From assembly GCA_038373865.1 (NCBI GenBank), contig JAXGGA010002012.1, positions 1-64,000 of the forward strand: DNA of 64,000 nucleotides. Reading direction: 5' to 3'. The stretch is from Uloborus plumipes. Its lineage: Eukaryota > Arthropoda > Arachnida > Araneae > Uloboridae. Below, one piece after another: positions 33,476 through 45,795 of the stretch. The notes under the pieces were generated by a model that saw only the letters and a list, made by a program, of their open reading frames with translations, made no database searches and had not been told where the DNA came from. The translations under genes and the position numbers were made by a program. Positions within the stretch are counted from its first letter, which is position 1; every line of letters starts with the position of its first letter.

Positions 33476-35641
33476 TTCTATACTACACTTGTTATATTTC
33501 GCATCTTTTATTCCTGTTATAATTTGTTCTTCTTTAAGCTAGAATTTTATCTGAAAACTATAAGTCAAAGTAACTAATTCTAAGTGCTTTTTTAAAGCTC
33601 CTAGTAGCTCTATATATTTCCAGGTCGTTCATATCTTATAAGATTTTTTTCCCAAGTTCAGGCATTCGCAAGAGTTTTAATATTAAGTGGAGCATCTATT
33701 AATGTTCTATATATTAATGTTTTACTGTACAAAAAAGCACCGAAACTGTAGAAATTGTTGTATCTAGGTTTGTTCTCTCCTGATTAAATTAAAAATCTCC
33801 TTCTTACATAGGAAAATATTTTGATGGCATATAAGACATTAGCCATCCCCCAAACATTATGAATATCACCTCTCTTTCGCCGATGGATTTTCTCAGACAG
33901 GCTCCTAAAATGTCTAATAATAGCTCAATTATCTCTTTATAATCAGCTAGGGTAATTATAGATTTTCCTATAGATTTATAAAAAGCTTTCATTTGAATTT
34001 TCAAACTTGTTTACTTAAAGTCTTCTCTTAGTTCTGTCGAACATTCTTCGCTTTAAAGTTATAAAAGAGTAAAACTCCTGAGGAACATTATAGCAAGCAT
34101 CAAATAAATATCTTTGTCTTAACTACAGATTATTTCGATGCTATGAAGACGGCAGGCTAGCTACAATAGTTTTTGTGCAATTCGTTTATATAATTTAATT
34201 ATTTCTCTTTGTGCCCTTGTACCATTGTTAGCCCTATTAGTTTAAAACTTTAAATCCTATTTTTTTCCCCTCTGCATGCCACTATTTTAAAAGCATAAAA
34301 CAATATTTTGTTCAGTTTCTCTACAACTCTATTTTGGCATGCTTAAAATTTTTTTGAAAAACATAGCTCAGCATGTACGTAAGTAGTACTGCAACCTACA
34401 TTGTATAATGCGTTCTGCCAAATAGTTGATTGTATAAAATTGTTGCTTGGTTCAAACAATTAAGAAATTTTATATTTATGTATTAGAAAATCAGAATTAC
34501 TGAAAAAAAAAATCTTTTGTAAGAAAATGGTTTAGTCTGAAAATCTCGGAAATTGTAAGAAATTACGAGATAGCGGAAAATTAAGAGCATTTGAGCACCA
34601 TCTTCCATTAAGAGTAGAATGCTGAAGTTTTAAGAGGGTGATTTTGAATATAAATGTAAAAAATTAGGGTGCGCCTTGGTCTCTAGCAAAAAAATAATTT
34701 TTTTGAACCACCCTAGTGATACCCCCTCCGTCCCGTAAGCAAAACTTGCTTGTTACATGGTTTCCATGTGCGTGACGTAATTTAAAAACCTTATTCGCAA
34801 TTCCATGCTTTAAAGTTTAAATGACAGTAATAAATTTTCTAAAGTATTTGTTACACTGACCGCTCGGCCAGCTTACGAGTCCGATAGCCATAGGCGTCAC
34901 AGAGGTCTTATTATTGGGGGAGGGGGGGGGCGGACATTGATCTCATTTTGGCTTCAAAAATTTCATCGTGCGGGACGAAAAAGGTCTGTAATTTGGGTAG
35001 CCAGAGGGAAGGCGTCTATCCCCCCACCCCCCCGTCCGGGTTTTAGAAACGATTTGTGTGCAAAGATTTACAAAGGTGTTTTGTTTTTTATTTTCTTATT
35101 ATGTATACTGAGTACGTTCCCCTTGCCAACCCCCTCTCCCCACCTTACCGTAAACTTGAACTAGTGAGCCTGCTATAAAATGCTAGGTGACGTACTATAA
35201 CACATAGATATCTTATCATTAATATTTCATTTTTTATCTTTTTAAATGAATTGGAGTCAACATACCTATTGTCTAATTTTACATATTCAAGCAACATGAA
35301 AAATAAGATGAGACAGACAAAAGATATCAGCCCACGAAAAGATAAAAATTTAAAATATTTATTCCAAAACTAGACCAAAAACATTTCTGCGACTGTTTTA
35401 GTTGAGGATGAATTTTTTTGCAATTATTTTTAGATCAACATTGTCCAGTTTAATTTAAAAGCGACCATTTTAATAAAAGAAAGACGTCGTAGAAATATCT
35501 CAAAAACCACTTAAACATAAAAAATTAAAAATGCAGAGTTTAGTAGAGATTCTAAAGTTTGGGTTTCATACCTTTTTGAAAACATAGAAAAAAAAAGAAT
35601 GAAATTTGAAATACAGTATGAAATAAAGGTTTGATTGATCA

Positions 35642-36217
35642 CAGGGGTGCCCACAGGGGGGGATTATGGCGCAAGTTGCGCCATCAAAATTTTTGGGGGG
35701 AATTTTTTAACTAATTTATTTATTTATTTAAATTATTCATCAATTTATTTTTTAATTAAATTATCTACTTATTTTTTAAATTTAAATTATTTATTAATTT
35801 AGTTTTTTAATTTAATGTATTTCTTTATTATTATTTTTTTATTTATTTATTTATTTTTGAGTGTGTGTGTGCTTGGAATGTCTGGAAGGGGAAAAAAACT
35901 TTTATTCTGCGCATAATTAGTACTTTTAAAAAAATAATATAGAAAAAAATAATAGTTATAATTAAAAAAATAATAATATTTAAAAAATAAAACAATAATA
36001 TTAAAAAAATAAATAAGTGACTTTAAAAAAAAAAAAGTAATATTTCAAAAAATAAATGACATTTAAAAAAATAAATAATATTTGAATAAATAGATAAATG
36101 ATATTTAAAAAAATAAATAAAATAAAAAAGAGGGATAAAAATAATAAGCACAATAGGGTTGTGAAAAATTTTAGGGGGGATTTTGCGCCATTGAACTTGG
36201 AGGGATGGGCACCCTTG
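35642..36217. mobile_element. hAT-type MITE (GGGTGCCCA ends), copy 2
   Basis: The ends are CAGGGGTGCCCAC and, on the other strand, CAAGGGTGCCCAT, with a perfect 8-bp duplication ATTGATCA (35634-35641, 36218-36225). 576 bp, same orientation and interior as copy 1 at 31744. Confidence 0.85.
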
Positions 36218-37104
36218 ATTGATCATACAAATTTAAAACAGCTAAAATATTAATAACAAGAGTTTCTGTCAAGAACTAAACGAGCCTACTTTCCCGTACA
36301 TCGACATCGGAATTCTAGCATCTGATCATTATTCTCTTGATTATATGAGACTGAAAATTATGTCAAACGTACCTTTTTAGCACTTAAAGCTGATTTCTAA
36401 AAGCAAAACATACCCCTCTCATCAGATGAAATAGACACGGAAAAAGTAAATAAACTAATAAATAAAGTTTTGTCGCACCTTTTAAAGAATGTAACTGTTA
36501 TAGTTCTTCCGTAGAAAAATTCCTCAATCGTTTTCAAGAAAAAAAAATTAAAAGTGTAAAGAACATCAAAACACATTTTAGAAAAAAAAGAAAAAAACTC
36601 GTTCATTAACAAAATGTCTTGAATTTCATTTTTAATCCGTTGCCAGTTGTTAAATATAAATAAAGAATAAAATGCTCTCGTGAATGAAAAATTTTTGTTA
36701 CAAAAATCGTCTGCCAAATAATAATAATAATAATAAAATAATAATAAATAAAATAAAACAAATGAATAAATAAACAAAAAATCGTCTGCACAGTCAGTCT
36801 TTTTTTTTTTTTTTTTTGAGCCTGCATTTCCGCCATATTTGCGGAGTCGGAGACGGAATCAGAGTCCTCACAGAAGATTATTCAGAAAAGTACTTTACAA
36901 ACATTATTTATCAAAACCATATTTTCTTACAAAGTTAGTTTGAAGGAAATCGTCTTTAAGTTCAGGATCAACATTCAACTTAAATTTCCCCGTAAGCTGT
37001 AGTGTTAAGTTTTTTTCTAAACGGTTCAACATTGAACAACAAATAATTCAAATCAAACATCGAAATATGAGAATGAGCTTCTCCGCGATCTTTCGAACAA
37101 AAAA

Positions 37105-37890
37105 ATCTGGTATGGACCCCACACTACTTCCTTTTACGTGTAAATTCTTAGTAGTTGCCTTAAGTGTTAAAAAAGTGCTTGGAGTGAGCAAGGTAACAAT
37201 TCAAATATTTACTCCCCAATCTGCCACGAAACAATGCAAAAAATATTTTACAATGGTTAATTTTCTCAATATTGCTGATTTTAATATCATTCAGTGAATT
37301 TTTCGCAAAATATCGCCAATAGCGCCAAGTTGAACCCAAATTCAAAAAATATTTTTTTCGCCAAATTTGTCGCCAACTTGGTGATATGTCGCCAAGTTGG
37401 CGTCAAGCACTTGGCGACCAAAAGCTTGGCGACATATCGCCAAGTGGTCGCGCCAATTCATATCACTTGAGTCTGCATTGAATTTAACACTGATTTACCC
37501 CCAAAAAGGGGGTAAAACACCCCCTTGGGAACATTCGAATGCAACCACAAGGGGAGGTGCACAACTAGATCATCCTCAGAGCCTACATACCAAGCTAGAA
37601 GCTTCTACGGCATATAGTTTTTGAGTTATGCAGGACACATCCGCACATACATCCGCACATACGTACATACAGACGTCACGAGAAAAGTCGTCGTAATTAA
37701 CTCGGAGGTGGTTGAAAAGGATTTTTCGGCTGCTTATATGTTGGTAGGTACATATGCACGTGCTGACAGGTCGAAAAAACTACTGAACATTCATTCGGGG
37801 GTGAGCAAAATCAAAATTTAGACTCAAATTTGAGTGATTTTTTTTTCGCGATCACAATACTTCCTTTACTACGTAAAAGGAAGTAAAAAG
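37105..37890 (+). mobile_element. Insertion present only in copy 1
   Basis: Copy 2 is continuous from the poly-A after the GATCTTTC block to the TTCGGACGGTT block, while copy 1 is split here. The insert has ACTTCCTTTTACG near its left end and ACGTAAAAGGAAGT at its right. It includes a cluster of CGCCAAG/CTTGGCG motifs (37312-37455), a C-rich patch and a 3' block ending in GAAGTAAAAAG. Looks like a retroposon or small DNA element; not identified. Confidence 0.55.
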
Positions 37891-37904
37891 GCTTATTCAA
37901 TTCG

Positions 37905-38375
37905 GACGGTTGACTTAAAAGTTATTAGGTGGGGAAAGGTTGCTTGAACGGTTCAATGTTGAACGAAAAAATGTTCAAATGGAAAATTTAAATACGGTAA
38001 TGAAGTATCCTTGCTGAGACTCTTCGAACAAAAAAAAGTTTGTTTGAATTGAACTGTTCACTCAAAAGTTATTAGGGGTGACAGCTTGTTTAAACGGTTC
38101 AAAGTTGAACGAAAAATTGTTCAAATCGGAAATGTAAGTATGGGAATGAAGTATCCTTAATAAGATCTTTCGAACAGAAAAAGTTTATTCAAATCGGACT
38201 GTTCCCTAAAAAGTTAGTATCTCGGGACAGGTTGTTTGAACGGTTCAAAGTTGAACCAAAAATTGTTCAAATCGAAAAATCAAATATGGTAATGAGCTGT
38301 ACTCGGCGAGATCTTTCTAACAAAAAAAAATCGTTCAAATCGGAATGTTCATCCAAAAGTTATTAGGGGAGGGGG
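37905..38375 (+). repeat. GAACGGTTCAA tandem units
   Basis: About four units of roughly 125 bp, each with GAACGGTTCAAxxTTGAAC, GATCTTTCGAACA and AAAAGTTATTAGG. A counterpart array in the opposite orientation lies at about 59810-60400. It ends in a GACA/GACC microsatellite (38378-38410). Confidence 0.75.
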
Positions 38376-39168
38376 CAGACAGACTGACCGACCGACAGAC
38401 AGACAGACCGATACACAAATTCCCAAATATCAATACCATACTTTCCAATTTTTTTTCAATATTTATTTTACTTTCTTATTTCTTTTTGACTTTTTTTTTT
38501 TTTGGACTAGACGATATTTTTGGACTTGGCGATATTTTTTGGACTTGGCGATATTTTTTAGATGCATTAAGCCACTTTTAATGCTTTTTCGTTTCTTTTA
38601 TTTTTAACGGGAAAGTAGGCTAAAAATTGAAAAAATAAAACATATGTAAAATTAGAGAGTTGAGAAGAAAAATTTTCAAGGGAGGGGATTTACGCCAAAA
38701 TTAAATAGCTAACTTTACTTTGTTCGGTTATTGTCTACATAAGAACTTTCTTTTTTCTGAAATCAATGTATCACTTGATTATTGATTTGTTGTAACGTGT
38801 GTCTTCTTATTTCTGAATTTTTAAGTGAAACTTGTGAAAAAATATTGGGGGGATGGGAACCTCTTGCCGGGTGACGTGATCTTCGATCCCCACTTATCTT
38901 GACGCAGATGGAAAGTGACATAAAATTAAAAAGCTTACTTTATTTTATTCTTTAAAATGTCCTCATACGAAGAACTTTCTTTTTTCAGAAATCAATGTAT
39001 TAGTTGATTATTGATTTATTGTAAAGTGTGTCCTCTTATTTCTGAATTTTTAAAGTTTTAAGTGAAACTTGTGAAAAAATACTTGGGGGGGGACTGTCCC
39101 CCTCTTCAAAATTATTGGGGGGGACGCGTCCCCGAATCTCCATAGGCCGTGACGCTCGTGCCGATAGC

Positions 39169-40589
39169 TACTAATTTAACAAAGAAAAGCTTTCATTGAA
39201 AGAGCGCTGTTTGTTGCTCAAAAAAATTGGAAAAAAAATTGTAATGTTGCTTGAATTTGATGTAAAAAACATGAAGTAGAACTTTTCCTTGAACCTTGTT
39301 ATAAGATTTGTCATATTAAGTGTAATATGTACCGTAATTTGCGTAAATTTAGTAAATGAATGTCACATTGGTTTTGATACATAAATACTCATATCTTCAA
39401 AAAATTGAACAGTTTGAGCGTTAATATGTGTTCGAACTTGGTCCCCAAAACTAGATAAGAATCGAAAAAAATATTTCTATGGAAGATGTATAACTGACGG
39501 ATATGATTAGTTTTGTACACATCTGAAATTTTTTGCTTCTTCCCACTTTGTCAGTTTTTATTGTTTATTAATTATTTTTCACCAAAGTATATTATTTCAC
39601 ACAAACAACACGAAATAAAGAGGAAAATACATGAAGTATTTTCTTGAGATAATGACTTTACGGTCCAATCTCGAAAGGCGCACCTGGCAGTCATGAACGC
39701 TTCCATTTGAAAAAGGGGTGATAGGTTAGGAGACGCACTTGCTGGTGCTTTCAGTTTTTACTTCCTGGTTGAATATTACTTTTCATTTCCCCCTGTTTTG
39801 GGAAAATCAGAAGAGACCTCAGGCATACGCAAATGCGAGGAAGGTCGTACGATAAAAGATTAGACAGTATGTATACAAATTTCACTTGTTACTTTTGTCC
39901 CTCAGTTATATTTATTTTCAACCATCATAAATGAATTTAAAGTTAATCTGTTTAACTCGAATCACAATATTTTCACTCTAAACTAGATTTTCAAAAAGAC
40001 TCTTTTTACAGAAAGGGTACATATTCAATTAAAAAAAAGAAAACTTTTCAAATTAATTTTAGTAATGAAATGAAAAATTTAAAGGGAAATAACGATCCTA
40101 ATTATATCACGAACAGTCATGAAAATTTTGTAGAATTTAATTGATTTGTGAATGAAATAAACACATTTTATTGAACCCTAAAAAGTTTTGTTAGTTAGAC
40201 TAAAGCCCTTTCTGAAATAATCGATTCAATAGTGTTTTGTCCTCGTAACATGAAAAATGAGGTATGAGGTAGTGAAAAGTGGGATTTTTCAAGCTATGAG
40301 TAAAAGGATGGCAAAATTTAAACATGTTATTATTAAAAATGAAATGAAATTATGTATTTCAAAAAAAAAAAAAAAAAAATGTCTTTTCAAATTCCGTTCA
40401 AAATGAGATACTGCATCCCAGTGCACTTTGACAATATATTTCAAAATAAGAAACACATCCTAAGCCTTTTCAATCGCCTATAAACTATCATATGGGCGCC
40501 ATAATTGTAATAGTAATAGTTCAAAGAACTTTTGAAATTACAATATAGTTTCATAGCCACTTCTTGTGAACAAATAAATAGAATAAACT
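39169..40589. other. Intergenic between the two host genes
   Basis: AT-rich, with poly-A (40362-40379). No gene or clear repeat. The 3' end of the minus-strand outspread-like gene lies just to the right. Confidence 0.45.
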
Positions 40590-43500
40590 ACAAATTAGAC
40601 AACAGTTTATTAAAACAAAATATATTTTGTACATATTGCTGAGAAAATACCAACATCTAGGAAGCTGGTAAAGATACAATGGCACAGAAGGAACATTCCT
40701 GTAAGAAAAAAAAATATAAGTAGGTTTCAAAGCAATTTATAATAACAAATATTTTACCTAACGGTAATTTTCACAGAATAACATAATGTATTTTTAAAAT
40801 CTCTTTTTTTGCAGAATTTAATACTTCTTGGATATAATGCGATGAAAATCTTCATGAATCCAATCACAATGTTGCAAAATTATGAAGTACTATTCTAATG
40901 TAGTGAAGGTTACTGGAGCGTAACGGATTTTTTTTCTAGGCATGAACGTCGGAGTAACAACAACTATAACGCACGTAACTTACATCAGATTGAAACATGT
41001 ATTTCCATCCGTGCTCTTTATGCCAAGAAGTATAATCGCGTTTTCTCGGCTTTTCTTTATTAACGCTATATCTAATAAAGAAGTATATATCATGTGGTAA
41101 AAAAGGTAGCAAAGCAGTGGTGCAAATAGCGCCCCCGCAGCCCCCTCGGCGCTTTGGCGCTGAGCCACCCAGGGGAGCTTGAAATGGACCCAAATTGCGA
41201 TTTCGAAACCAAAAACGGGTGATCGTATTTTTTCCCGGAGATGTGGATCAACGTAGAGTGAAAATCGAGGAATCGGATGATAAAACATAACTTTTGGTTG
41301 CTGCAGGTCCAATATAAATGGTTTTTTTTTCTGTGTTAGCCATAAAAAAACACGATTTTCCACAAGAAAACTAGGTTTTCACGACCTTTATACGTATCCT
41401 GAGCAAAAAACAAATTTTATTTAAATCTACCTACAACTTTTCATTCGTTTTCAAAAGTTTAAAGCGTCAAAATCCCCTACAGCACCAAAAAGTCGCTCAA
41501 AATCCAAATTTAAGTTCTAGATCCTACCATTTTCCACAAGAATACGTCTGCCATTTTCCGCTGTTACAGACGTATTCTCGCGAAAAATGGCTGGATCTAG
41601 AGCGTAAATTCGGATTTCGAACGCCTTTTTGATGCCACACTGTTTAAAAAAAATTCAGAAATTTTACGATAAAAGTTACTGGCTTTCCGCAAAATCTTAA
41701 CTTCACTATAAAATTTTGCGGTGGAAAAAATGAGAATTGAAAGTTGCGGTAGAAAAACGACGGAGTATGATCCTGGAGACGCAAGCAATGGGAATTGAAC
41801 TCGGGTACCCATTTTTTACGCAGCGCATTGCTGTTCACTATACGAGATGCAATATATCAGGTGAACGGAAATAGGGTGTTATGTGCAACGCACACGAAGT
41901 CATAGAGTATATCAACTGCCTCTGCAATAGCTATTTCTTTCTCGGTTCAATTTACGGTAAAAAAATTTTGCACTGTAAACGGTACATTTTACAGTAATAT
42001 TTACCATAAAAGTTCCCTGAATTTTTAACAGTGTGTATGCATTTAAGTTTTCAATAACCATTTCTGATTTATTTTATAATCCTTAAATCCATTAATTTCT
42101 ATAATGTTTTGCTTAACTTTGAGTTTTTTTCCAATACTCTAACTTTTTATAAAGACTGCACCAATGCTTTCTTATGTCCTAAGCCTTCCTCAAAAAAAAA
42201 AAAAAAAAAAAAAACCTTCAAGAACAATTGTGCACACCATACCTATGATCAAGATGAGAATCATAGAATAATTCAGATGATTCTAAAACTGCTAATTTGT
42301 TGACAAATGAAGATCTAGGTCTCTATTTCTAATTAAAAGTTCATATAGCTGAAAAGAAATAAAATGGAAAAAAGAAATTAAGAATGCTTAAATTAACATT
42401 CAAACATACTTTGATTAAATATGACATTTTATCAAATACCAAATGTAAAATATATAAATAATTGAACCAGTTTATTAAAAATAAATTTTAGTGCTCAATC
42501 TTTTCCACACGAGGATGTTCAGTTCATTTGCATTTTTTAGCGTATACAGTAAACTCCCGATTATCCGCGGAATAGGATGGTACGGTAATCGCTGATGAGC
42601 GAATACCGCGGATAAGCGAACAATAAGTATAAGTGTAAAAAAAAAAAAAAAACCTTGGAAAGCTAAAAACGACCAATAACCGATCTTTCCTTTTCTTGCA
42701 CTCAGTATATCATTATCGTAAAAAAAGAAAACCAAAGTGGGCAAGACCCGCACGGATAATCCGACCTCCGATAATCGAGAGTTTACTGTATTTGACTTTA
42801 TTCTCGGAATTTTGAACTTGATCTTTTATTAGTTGTGATATCTTATAAAAAATTTCTTCAGCCAGTTTTTCTGTTACCACGTGAGAACTTCCTTATTTCT
42901 TTATCAAATTTAACCCTCATTTTAAAGCTTATTATGTTGGTACTTACGAAAAGTAGACCCACTGTCTAAAAGTTGTTTTTGTGTCAAAAATCTTCTAATT
43001 GCAAATCAGTATTTTTTTTTTTCCAGAAAATAATGAAACATTTGTTTACCTCGTTGTGAGCATCCTGTAACTGTTGCCTCAATGAGTTCACTTTTTCTTC
43101 TAAAGCTACATTCTCCAAGCACTTCTCAGAGTACAAGTCGGTAATTTGGAGGATTTCAGCCTTCAGTTCCTGAAGTTCATTTCTGAAAAGCAAAATGGTA
43201 AGCACATTATGCTTTCTATCATATGACTCTATCATAAAAATATGCTAGAGTACTGTTCTTCAGCCCAGTATTATGGCATTAGATGACTCCTGAGCAAATT
43301 TGCAAACTTAAATTGATGTTTTTGTTTCTTTTGAAGTGCTGCATAAAATTTCAATTACAATTAGTGAATCGTTTTAAAAACAAGAAAACAGACTGAATTT
43401 TAAAGTCGCATCATCAGACAAAAGGTTAAAAGATCTTTGTCATGCAAGCGCGGATACAAGGGGGGGGGCGATGGGGGCGAGCTTTTTTTTGGCCCCTAGA

Positions 43501-45677
43501 GCCAAAAAAAAAGAGAAAAGGAAAAAAGGGAAAAAGAAAAAAAAGAGAAAGAAACAGGCATTTGCCAAAAATGTAAAAAGACAAAAAATTTCATTGTGGT
43601 CTTCTAGTCTTCTTTTGGAGTCAGTAGAACTGAGCAACGCTCCTAGTTCGGTCATTACACTTTCTTACTTATGCGATTTTGTAACTCTGGAGAGGTGGCT
43701 TAAAACAAGGTAAAATGTAGAAATTCATCAACTGCACCTGAACCACTTTTATCAACTGAATCACCGTTAATATCCATTGAGTCGCCTTCAAACAGACAAA
43801 AGACTATAGGTAAGTACAACGAACTTGGCTGACACACTGCCGTGTGTCTTGATTCCGTTTAGTGTAATGCATGCAGGGGCAGGGGCGTAGGAACCGGGGG
43901 AGCTAGGGGAGCTCGGGCTCCCCTTGGAATATTTCAGGCCGGCTCAGCTCCCCTGGAAAAATCCCCTTACTAAAACTTTTTGTTGTACATTTTTGGTGAA
44001 GAGCAAAAGAATAATCCTTTGTGACGCTTGTTTGAAGGATGAAAAATCAACAGTATCTAATTAACTTTTAGTGCTTAAAGTGCTCAATTTGTGATGTGGT
44101 TTGTGAAACCATTTTTAATCCCTATTTATTATCAGTACCTGGAATTTAACCATTGTTACCTCTTTTACAAGGTGCATTGGACGAGAAGATAAGGACAAGA
44201 TAATTATCTTCAATTCCGGTAGAAGTGCATTTTTCAAAAACTTTTTTTCCAAAGTCAAATAATTTCATCTACGTTTTTCATATAAGTTTACGTAAGTTCA
44301 TATAAATTTTGTAAAAGTGTATTTAACCCATTAATGCCTGACTTTTTTTTCCAAAGATATTTTGTATACTGGTTACAAACAGTGTTTAATGGACGGGAAA
44401 AATAATTTTAAAAATATTATGTAAAAAATAATTGTTTTATTAAGGAAAGGAAAATCGTCCCTTAAAAGTTATGATAGACCCCAGAGGGTACATACTTGTT
44501 TTACTAAAAAAAATTTCTGCCTACGATGTAGTATTTAAAAAGATATTTTATAAGAAGAAATAAAATCAGCAATTAACATAAACTGGGAAGATAGGAATCA
44601 CTTTGAAAACTTAGCTTTTTTCTTGAGATTGTGTACGATGTCATTTTTGATAAAGAGCATATTAAAACTGCTACAGAACACACTTTACAATGGTTATGTG
44701 CTGCAATCTGTTGATAATGAATTGAGACAATACCAAGGTACTAATTGAACACTATTATTTGAACACTATTATTCAGACCCTTTTTTGGACCGTCCCTAAA
44801 AAGGGACGCTAGGCATTAATGGGTTAAACTTCTCGTTTTCTGGCAAATAGTAATGTTTTTAAATTTCTTTTATTCACAAAATTTTTCTGTCTGAACATTT
44901 ATGACTTTATAATTGAGCTTGAGTGTAAAGGGTGACAAAGTGTGTCTTGCGTCCCCAGCGCAGTACCGGGCTCCCCTTGTTTTTGCAAAGTTCCTACGCC
45001 ACTGTGCAGGGGTTCCCCAATCTTGAACTATTCAAAAGGGGGAAATTTCTAAATTTGCTGATTGAAATTCCCAGTCACCTGCATACTATGACAATATTTT
45101 TTTCAAATTTACTGTGTAGAAATTTGCTTCTTCATCAGACAAAATTTACCAAAAAAGGATGTCGCAATGACCTCAATTCCGGGTACCCCTGAATGTATGC
45201 TAATACAATAATGATTCTACAAATATAAACTACAGTGCAACTAAATAAAAACCGATGTACGCAGGTGATGATGCGTGTTTATTTTTTTCTCTTCCCCCGT
45301 TCTTTATCTCTGCAGATAAATGTTAAGGATTTGTCGGTCCATATTTTTTTTGGATAGTTTAATCGATTTTAATTTGCAAAGGGCATAACATTTAAAAGGT
45401 TTTGTTTGATTACCTTATTCTCATACCCATATAAGGCTTCGTAATGCAGAATTTTGTATCTATATTTTCAAAAATTTCACGGGGGACAAATCCCCCGACC
45501 CCCTAAAATTAGGGATATTCTACCCCTACCCACTTAAAAACAGAAAGCAGGAGCATTAGAAAGAACAAAACAAAACATGGGTGGGAGGGATCAGCCGTCA
45601 GAAGAAAAAGATCCTTCAACTTACACACATAAATATGTTTGTGTTTTTATGCTTCTATTTGTTTGGGGAGGAGAGGG

Positions 45678-45720
<43 letters not shown>

Positions 45721-45738
45721 TTTATTGATTTTTTTACC

Positions 45739-45795
<57 letters not shown>

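Larger units (their letters stand above)
29728..34715. mobile_element. Large hAT-type element with nested insertions
   Basis: The ends are TAGGGTGGTTCA and its complement, with a perfect 8-bp duplication GTGATACC (29720-29727, 34716-34723). The 4988 bp contain a second hAT-type MITE (31744-32275), a GACTTCAGTTGG element (32356-32834) and other repeats, but no transposase that I can recognise. Two similar direct blocks (about 31144-31290 and 33110-33240, sharing GATTTAGTTAAGCCTT) suggest an internal duplication. Confidence 0.7.
36252..38625 (-). repeat. Inverted duplication, copy 1
   Basis: On the minus strand this segment matches 59546-63098: GTAGGCTxxTTTAGTTCTTG, the GTGCGACAAAACTTTATTTA block, GCGGAAATGCAGGCTxA, the GAACGGTTCAA units and CTTAATGCATC recur in the same order. 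Copy 1 alone carries an insertion at about 37105-37890. Open frames 36397-36836 match those of copy 2 and are low complexity. Confidence 0.75.
34889..39160. mobile_element. Large hAT-type element with nested insertions
   Basis: The ends are CATAGGCGTCAC and, on the other strand, CACGAGCGTCACG, with a perfect 8-bp duplication CCGATAGC (34881-34888, 39161-39168). G-rich blocks adjoin both ends. The 4272 bp contain a hAT-type MITE (35642-36217) and the inverted-duplication segment 36252-38625. No transposase is seen. Confidence 0.65.

Noticed and set aside
36397..36836. Phe/Tyr-rich frames of 76-126 codons, with counterparts at 60548-61112
   Set aside because: They arise from TTTATTTA simple repeats in the duplicated segment.
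40980..41363. 127-codon minus-strand frame followed by GTAAGT
   Set aside because: It lies in the last intron of the outspread-like gene but has no coiled-coil character and would not keep the frame between the flanking exons.
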